Assembly (NCBI GenBank): GCA_028716975.1
Contig: JAQUOU010000010.1
Coordinates: forward strand, 1-64,000
DNA length: 64,000 nt
Reading direction: 5' to 3'
Source: Methylobacter sp.
Lineage (GTDB): Bacteria > Pseudomonadota > Gammaproteobacteria > Methylococcales > Methylomonadaceae
Position numbers and translations under genes: made by a program. The notes beneath the pieces are model-generated. The model saw only the letters and a program-made list of their open reading frames with translations, did not search any database and had not been told where the DNA came from. Shown here one piece after another: positions 58,377 to 64,000 of the stretch (its first letter is position 1; every line of letters begins with the position of its first letter).

Positions 58377-59168
58377 TTAAGTGAGTAACCTTCCTGTTGA
58401 TATTCCTGAGTCAGCCATTAAATTGCCTTGATGATTCCTGGCCATTCTCCATCCGCCTAAGCCTAGAGCCAGCAAAAGAATAGCTGAAGGCTCGGGAACA
58501 TTATTGGTAACAGTCGGATCACCGCTGAGCGCTAAAATTTTAAAATAATCATTGCCCAAATCTACACTGCCGCCGCCACTTACTGTGGAACCTAAAGCAC
58601 TGGTATAAGCACTTATCAACCAGTAACTGGAAGATATAGCCGCAGTATTGATAGTTTTAGCAGTTCCTACAGCCAAGTCAGCATAGTTACCGATGAAACT
58701 CCAGCCTGAAGTAAGCAAATTTGCAAATGATTTACCAATCAGTGTTGCTGGAGCACTAGAGCCGGTATAAGCCAGTACCGAAATATCCGCATCACCTGAT
58801 TTCCATCCAATTGACAGACTTTGCAATGTTACCGCTCCGCCGGTAAATGTGAATAATGCAGCATCAACTCCTACAGCATTGTCGACAGCGTGTTCAGGCG
58901 CCACTCCTACCGCTTCATCCGCGTTATTTATGCCAATTCCACCGGAATACGGAGTAGCAGTTGCTGCTGCGAAAGTAGTGCCAGCGCTGCCATTTCCTGT
59001 GCCGGCAGCGCCAGGAAGATTAGTTGAAAATGCGCTTGCGGAAGCGGTTATTCCTGAAGCCGTTGACATAGTTGCACTAGGATTGGTAAATGTCCAGGAA
59101 ATAGCAGCTTGCCCAGTCGGAGGTATGCTTAGCGCTACTGTAAATAAAAGTAAATTAATTTTTAACAC
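58377..59168 (-). CDS. PEP-CTERM sorting-domain exported protein
   Basis: A 263-residue protein starting at GTG 59168 with a signal peptide (MLKINLLLFTVALSIPPTGQA). The bulk is small residues and Ser/Thr/Gly/Ala-rich repeats. The sorting signal VPEPSAILLLALGLGGWRMARN is near residues 225-245. Normally such proteins end with a short basic stretch after the hydrophobic helix; here a further ~18 residues (HQGNLMADSGISTGRLLT) follow. The IS3 relic immediately downstream may have removed the original stop. It is expected to be exported and processed by an exosortase. Confidence 0.85.
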   Translation of the reverse strand: MLKINLLLFTVALSIPPTGQAAISWTFTNPSATMSTASGITASASAFSTNLPGAAGTGNGSAGTTFAAATATPYSGGIGINNADEAVGVAPEHAVDNAVGVDAALFTFTGGAVTLQSLSIGWKSGDADISVLAYTGSSAPATLIGKSFANLLTSGWSFIGNYADLAVGTAKTINTAAISSSYWLISAYTSALGSTVSGGGSVDLGNDYFKILALSGDPTVTNNVPEPSAILLLALGLGGWRMARNHQGNLMADSGISTGRLLT

Positions 59169-59701
59169 GAGCTTTTCTCTCGGTTTTTCTGTTTATGGAT
59201 CGTTATATTCGGGTAATAAAATAGCTTCTAAATGCACGATGCCAACTGCTTGGCCATCCTTGCTAAAATAACTTAAGCAGAATTTATGCCTTAAGATAAT
59301 GTCAATAATTTACAATAGTTTAGCTCAGACTTATCAAAATGGTTATCCATTAAAATATTAATATGTAAAGGGGATTGACGAGATACGGTGTAATATTTTT
59401 TATTTATATATTTGGTTTTTTTAAGAGATTCTTAAGAATTATAAGTAAACTCTTTTTTTTAAAAAATGCCCTGCCACTTTTATTAAATTCCAAGGGTGAA
59501 ATTTAAAAGTGACTCTTATATAAATTACAACCTACTGAAATTAAAAGAATATATTTTAAATGTCTTAAAATCAGCCAACAAAGCGAATTTATTTTGCGCA
59601 GGAATTATTTTTAGCTATATAACTGCTATTTAAAAATTGATTGTGTTAAAAATATCGACATTGACGATCAATAATTGAACTTTATGCTCAAGAGGTTGGC
59701 A
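59169..59701. other. AT-rich gap between the PEP-CTERM gene and the broken prsT-like gene
   Basis: About 530 very AT-rich bases. It must contain the PEP-CTERM gene promoter on the minus strand. I see no gene, terminator hairpin or repeat family member in it. Confidence 0.45.
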
Positions 59702-60190
59702 TTAATTTTTGAATTGTTTAAACAATGCACGCGCTTCTTCAATGCCATTAAATGGTTGGTTTCCTTGAAGTGCTTGCTCAAGTTCCGCTTTAGCTTCATC
59801 AGTTCGTTTAAGCTTATAAAGTGCAACGGCTATGTGGTAACGGATTTCCGGATCCACTGATGATCGCGAGTGAGCATTGCGCAAATATTCCAAACCCCGG
59901 TCAAGTTGGTTATTATGTACTAGAATCCAGCCTAGTGTATCGCTAACAGAAGGCTGTTCAGGAGCTAGTTGCTGAGCTAGTTCTGCATAGTCCAATGCTT
60001 TAGAGGGATTACCCGTATTAAAGTAAATATAAGCGAGATTGTTTAATATGAATGGCTGGCTTTTATTGTCACTCAGTAATTGTTCATAATATTTTTGAGC
60101 TTTATCCAATCGTCCTGCCTGAAGATATTCTTCTGCAAGCGCCTGTACAGGCATTTTATCTTCTGGATGTGCTTTTAACCCCTTGTTCAA
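59702..60190 (-). pseudogene. PrsT-like TPR gene, 3' fragment
   Basis: A 162-residue frame, MNKGLKAHPEDKMPVQALAEEYLQAGRLDKAQ onward, with TPR units and the PrsT-like ending SVSDTLGWILVHNNQLDRGLEYL. It is the C-terminus of the gene starting at 62663. Removing one G from the GGGG run near 60178-60181 joins it in frame to the middle fragment (EQG-LKAHPEDK). Confidence 0.82.
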
Positions 60191-61571
60191 GAATATTTAA
60201 AGCTTGTTGGGAGTCCTTTGAAAGCTTAAGCGCCATATATAGTCGCATCAACAGGTCGTCATTTTTTTCTCTATCGAAGGCAGATTGATAGCTCATAGCC
60301 GCCTGTTTAAAATTTTTGTCCTGACTATCAATATCGCCTAAAAGCCGATAGCCAACTGCCTGACGTGGATATTTTTCCAGCAATGCCTGAGCACCATTTA
60401 ATGCAAATATCTTTTTTCCATGCATTAACTGCATTTCTGTCAAGGCTATTTGAGCCGGTATAAAATTCTCATCACCTTGTACAGCCTTTTGTAATGATTT
60501 TATTGCACCCGTATAGTCTGCCAATGCTATTTGCTGCTTTGAAACTTGATAAAGTTGTTTAGCATCAAACCCCGCGTCACGGGACATTCCTTGAAAAATA
60601 GCTGTTGCCTTTTCCCGGTTACCGGTCGCCATATAGCTACGGGCTAGCGCATCAAGTAACTGGGGATCATGAGGCGAAATTTCCTGGCCATCATTCGCCA
60701 CGCGCAAGGCTTCTGGAAATTTGCCGACTTTAAGCTTTAAATCAATCAACGCTAAGATAGCAGGTAAAGATTTTGGCTCCAATTTCCTAGCGTTCTCCAG
60801 CAATTCGGTAACCTCATCAAAATGTTTTTGGGTCTGATAAACTCGAGCCAATTCAATCAAGAGAGCGATATCTTCAGGAAATTTTTGATTAAGCTTAGTC
60901 AGCCTCTGTTTGGCTTGACCCGGTTTTTTCTCAGCAACATCCAGCTTGCTTAAATTGAGTTGTGCAGTTATAAAATCTGCATCGAAAGCGATTGCTTTTT
61001 CAAAACTGAGCCTGGCTAATCCATTTTGCCCCGCTGCGAGTTGAGCAGTTCCTAAAAGATTAAGTAAAGTCAGGTTTTCGGGTTCATGTTCATGCATTAA
61101 TTTTGCAATTCTCAGAGCCTTTGTATTTTCACCGCGGTTAATATATATGATAAGCAGGGTTATACCGGCTTTGGTATTTTCCGGTTTATTCTTGATCGCC
61201 ATTTCCAGTTCTTCAATGGCAAGCTCTTCCTGTCCCATGGCAAGGCGATTGAGTCCGAGCTCTGTATGAATGTTATCGCCATGAGTTTCCATGGTAGAAG
61301 CCTTTTCCAGCAGGGAATTTGCTTTATCGTGTCTTCCGGTTTGCATATAAGCAGTTCCCAGAAGAAGCATAAACTTATAGTCATTAGGGGCATGAATAAG
61401 TGCGGGTTCGAGGAGTGCTATCACTTTACCCGCTTCGCCGCTTGCCAATAAAATAGAGCCTAGTAATTTATAAGGGCCTGGTTGCGCCGGGAATTGTTCA
61501 ATATATTTTCTTAAGTAGCCTGAAGCTCGTTCAAATCGTTCAAGGCTATAATTTACCAAGCCGGCCAGCAT
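60156..61571 (-). pseudogene. PrsT-like TPR gene, middle fragment
   Basis: A 471-residue stretch of about twelve TPR-like units from GLVNYSLERFERASGYLRKYIEQFP to LSKDSQQALNILEQG. It is in the same frame as the upstream fragment and separated from it only by a TAA at 61578-61580 (HL-stop-SLMLAGLVNYS). At its end a one-base excess in a GGGG run shifts the frame and gives a false stop at 60156. ATG 61571 is unlikely to be a real start. Confidence 0.82.
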
Positions 61572-61577
61572 TAAACT

Positions 61578-62663
61578 TTATAAGTGTTGGGTAAGAAATT
61601 CGGGTTTTATTTTGTTGAGAATATCAGCAGCTACTTCCAGCTCTTTGCGGGCTGCCTCTTTCTGATTATTTCGTTCCAAAAGGACAGCATGAAGATAGGC
61701 TGCCTTAGGATCGAGAGGATATTTTTTTCGTAAATATTCTAAATCTGCCTCAGCTTGATCGTTTTTGGCTAAATCCATGAGGATTCCGGCGCGGGCAGTG
61801 CGTGCATCCAAATGTTCAGGCAGGATTTCTATAGCCTTGTCATAGCTTTTTAGTGCCGTTTCTAACTCTCCTTTTGCATGTTTAACGGAAGCTTGTACAT
61901 ACCATGCATTAGCATTTTTTGGCTCCATTTGAATAGCTTTGTCAACTGCTTGGGTTGCGCCTCCCAAATTGCCTTGGCGCATGAGGACATTGGCTTTTCC
62001 TAAAATAGGTTCGGCTTGCCCCGGATTGAGTTGAGCGGGTATTTCATACTCCTGTAGGGCTTCATTAAGTTGATTCAATTGTAAATGGGCATGCCCCCGG
62101 TAAAGATGTAGTTCCGCTTTAAGGGTATTGTTATATAAATCGGGGTCAATTTCTTTTAACAATAGGCTATATCTAAGTTGAGATAAATAGAGTTGCGCTT
62201 GTGATGTAACAATTAATGACTTATCAGCTCCCAGTTTTTCGGCAAGTGAGAACTCATATTCTGCAGCGGAAAGATCCTTTTCAGTTAAATAGACTTGGCC
62301 TAGCAAAATATGTGCAGCCAGATAACCGGGATTCTGTTGAATGGCATTTTTTAATCCAATAATTGCAGCTTTATTATTATTGTTACGAAATTGAACAACG
62401 GCTTCTTCATAAAGACGGCTTGCCTGAATAGTCTCGGTGGCATAAATATCAGGCGCTGATGCAATAATTGTTATCAATGCAATTAAAAAATAGGCTTTTG
62501 AATTTAATACATTAATATTAACAATTTTGCGACCTGATGCATTAATGCCCGAAGCACGCTTAATTATCAATTGTTGACCGGGATATTTATTAATTATCAT
62601 GCGGAAAATTATATTCAATAGGATGAGATGATATTTTCTTGCGCCACAGAAAAGCTTGTTCAT
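61578..62663 (-). pseudogene. PrsT-like TPR gene, 5' fragment
   Basis: A 361-residue frame. ATG 62663 or ATG 62600 could be the start; the hydrophobic part AYFLIALITIIASAPDIYA then looks like a Sec signal or anchor, but there is no lipobox cysteine as in PrsT. TPR units start at ASRLYEEAVVQFRNNNNKAAIIGLKNAI. The frame ends at TAA 61578, within the repeat region. Whole reconstructed length is about 980 residues, close to PrsT size. It is a second, decayed copy of the intact prsT at 54-56 kb. Confidence 0.8.
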
Positions 62664-62920
62664 GAAGACGTTTGAACTTCTGTTTAAAAGTCAGCAGGTA
62701 TTAATTAGAATAGCAAAAAAGAAAAAACTTGCTCTAAAAGAGCCGGCATTCCTATAAATAGCAGGATGCTGCGATTGCAATATTTATAGGTCATCACAAA
62801 TGAGGCTTTGTTGGTATTACCTTGATATAAGTTTCAACACATATCTAAATCAGCACTATATTGCTTTCAATTACCTGGAGAGTTTGACGCATTTAGCTTT
62901 TCCATATATGATGCGCGGTT

Positions 62921-63448
62921 ATGTTAAATCGATTGCCTGAATATATTGATCCTTTTCATTTGGCTGATAAGCGGGGCATTTTAAAGGGTCAAATAGCATT
63001 AAACAGCCTGGATCGTTTGAGAGGTGCGTTATCAAACGATGAAGGGTTTGTTGCTATTGATCTTTTTTTTGCGCGGGAAGGAAGACTGGCCAAAATTGAC
63101 GGACGAATTACGGCAAATCTGTCGCTCGAATGCCAAAATTGTCTCCAAGCTTTGGAGTGGCCTATTGATAACGTAGTTAAACTAGGTATTGTCAGCTCGA
63201 TAGATCAAGCTAATCGATTACCCGACGATTATGAACCATTATTAGTTGGGGAAGAAAATATTCTTCTCAAGACAATTATTGAAGACGAGTTATTGCTTAT
63301 ATTGCCCGAATTTCCCAAACATCAGCATAATTGTTTCATCCCGAATTCAGGCAATAACCAATTAGATCCATTATTTGTGGATAAACCATCATCCATAGAA
63401 AACCCTTTTTCCATCTTAACCAAACTTAAAAATCCTGGAGACTCTTAA
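62921..63448 (+). CDS. yceD: YceD-family (DUF177) protein
   Basis: A 175-residue protein of the YceD family, usually encoded directly before rpmF. The conserved CxxC-type segment is [12 protein letters not shown], and DDYEPL and [12 protein letters not shown] are typical. Its role is linked to large ribosomal RNA/L32 biogenesis but is not fully known. Its stop overlaps the rpmF start as TAATG. Confidence 0.9.
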   Translation: MLNRLPEYIDPFHLADKRGILKGQIALNSLDRLRGALSNDEGFVAIDLFFAREGRLAKIDGRITANLSLECQNCLQALEWPIDNVVKLGIVSSIDQANRLPDDYEPLLVGEENILLKTIIEDELLLILPEFPKHQHNCFIPNSGNNQLDPLFVDKPSSIENPFSILTKLKNPGDS

Positions 63449-63633
63449 TGGCAGTGCAAAAAAGTAAAGTATCACGCTCAAGACGTGGTCAACGTCGTTC
63501 ACACGATTCTTTAACAGGCAGGGCATTGTCTCAGGATGCCATGACAGGTGAAACTCATTTACGGCATCATGTTACGCCGGACGGCTTTTTTAAAGGTCGT
63601 CAAATAGTAATTCCTAATGAGGAAGATGTGTAA
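63448..63633 (+). CDS. rpmF: 50S ribosomal protein L32
   Basis: A 61-residue basic protein starting [20 protein letters not shown], the L32 N-terminus, with a short [15 protein letters not shown] tail. It lacks the zinc cysteines of the C+ form. Start and stop overlap yceD by one base. Confidence 0.97.
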   Translation: MAVQKSKVSRSRRGQRRSHDSLTGRALSQDAMTGETHLRHHVTPDGFFKGRQIVIPNEEDV

Positions 63634-63660
63634 GCCTTCCGTTTTTTAGAATGATGCTGT

Positions 63661-63690
63661 GCCGAATCAAGTCTGGTTCGGCTTCTTTTA
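63661..63690 (+). terminator. Hairpin between rpmF and plsX
   Basis: GCCGAA (63661-63666) and TTCGGC (63677-63682) followed by TTCTTTTA. It may partly terminate rpmF transcripts before plsX. Confidence 0.65.
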
Positions 63691-63714
63691 ATAACTCCGG
63701 GATCATCCTTAAGC

Positions 63715-64000
63715 GTGAGTCTAACAATTTCGATTGATGCAATGGGCGGGGATCGTGGTCCTGAAGTTACCATTCCCGCTTCACTGGATTGTCTAAAAAA
63801 CAATCCGGACTTAAAACTGATTTTAGTGGGCGATGAAGCTGCTATCCTACAATATTTGGCCCACAGGATTGATGAATACAGAGAGAGGCTCACTATCAAG
63901 CACGCATCACAATGCGTCGGAATGGATGAATCACCCTCTAAGGCCCTGAAAAATAAAAAAGATTCATCGATGCGCGTTGCCATTAATCTGGTTCGCGACG
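63715..64000 (+). CDS. plsX: Phosphate acyltransferase PlsX, N-terminal part
   Basis: Starts at GTG 63715 and runs off the window. The visible 95 residues include the family signature SIDAMGGDRGPEV and SLDCLKNNPDLKLILVGDEAAI. PlsX makes acyl-phosphate from acyl-ACP for phospholipid synthesis. The order yceD-rpmF-plsX (then fabH) is the standard one. Confidence 0.95.
   Translation, partial: MSLTISIDAMGGDRGPEVTIPASLDCLKNNPDLKLILVGDEAAILQYLAHRIDEYRERLTIKHASQCVGMDESPSKALKNKKDSSMRVAINLVRD

Noticed and set aside
54034..62663. Possible complete exosortase/PEP-CTERM polysaccharide locus
   Set aside because: Only prsT, a broken copy and one PEP-CTERM protein are present; no exosortase or polysaccharide genes are in the window.

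Overview
The window reads as chromosome of a gammaproteobacterium, most likely a Methylococcales-type methanotroph. This is inferred from overall gene style: a PEP-CTERM protein with PrsT-type TPR proteins, EfpL, an E. coli-like FtsH, a minCDE operon, and many small dispersed palindromic repeats. No methane- or methanol-oxidation gene lies in the window, so the assignment is tentative. Housekeeping genes dominate, mixed with insertion sequences, MITE-like repeats and decaying genes.

Layout. 1-1208: 5' part of tRNA-Thr(UGU) and an IS982-family element with perfect ends, a 7-bp target duplication and a transposase stopped by an in-frame TGA. 1367-7915: aminopropyltransferase-like protein, a DUF2760/Hsp70 operon, convergent tusDC, and the periplasmic protease BepA. 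7916-13177: a candidate small RNA, a TonB-dependent receptor, and minCDE with a small winged-helix gene. 13178-22821: TPP riboswitch and thiC, inorganic pyrophosphatase, a PepSY membrane protein, moaA and an MgtA-type P-ATPase, with four repeat elements in the gaps. 23127-26767: alaC-hom-thrC amino-acid block. 27043-31624: a lactate/malate dehydrogenase-like protein, 1-Cys peroxiredoxin, SDR, pirin and nitroreductase. 32133-34017: envelope proteins (glycine zipper, DUF4398 lipoprotein, OmpA-like lipoprotein). 34060-37874: rapA and a CvfB-like S1 protein. 38366-42476: an unusual sigma-70 factor, a decayed hflK-hflC remnant and ftsH. 42796-47682: O-methyltransferase/TetR pair, an orphan ABC binding protein and IS982 copies. 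47745-53878: lytic transglycosylase, purT, a membrane MutS-like ATPase, hemH, folE and dusA. 54034-62663: PEP-CTERM region with an intact PrsT, efpL, an IS3 relic, a PEP-CTERM protein and a second PrsT-like gene broken into three pieces. 62921-64000: yceD-rpmF-plsX, cut off by the window end.

How the genes work together. The clear functional units are minCDE (septum placement), alaC-hom-thrC (alanine and threonine synthesis), DUF2760-Hsp70 (a chaperone pair), TetR-methyltransferase, pirin-nitroreductase (redox/stress) and yceD-rpmF-plsX (ribosome and lipid synthesis).

The items most worth a second look are the sigma factor with a duplicated N-terminal helix beside the hflKC relic and ftsH, the membrane-embedded MutS-like ATPase, the broken PrsT paralogue, two mobile-looking repeats that share a 78-bp core but have different ends, and the candidate small RNA near 8.2 kb. 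I found no CRISPR array, prophage or clear defence island.
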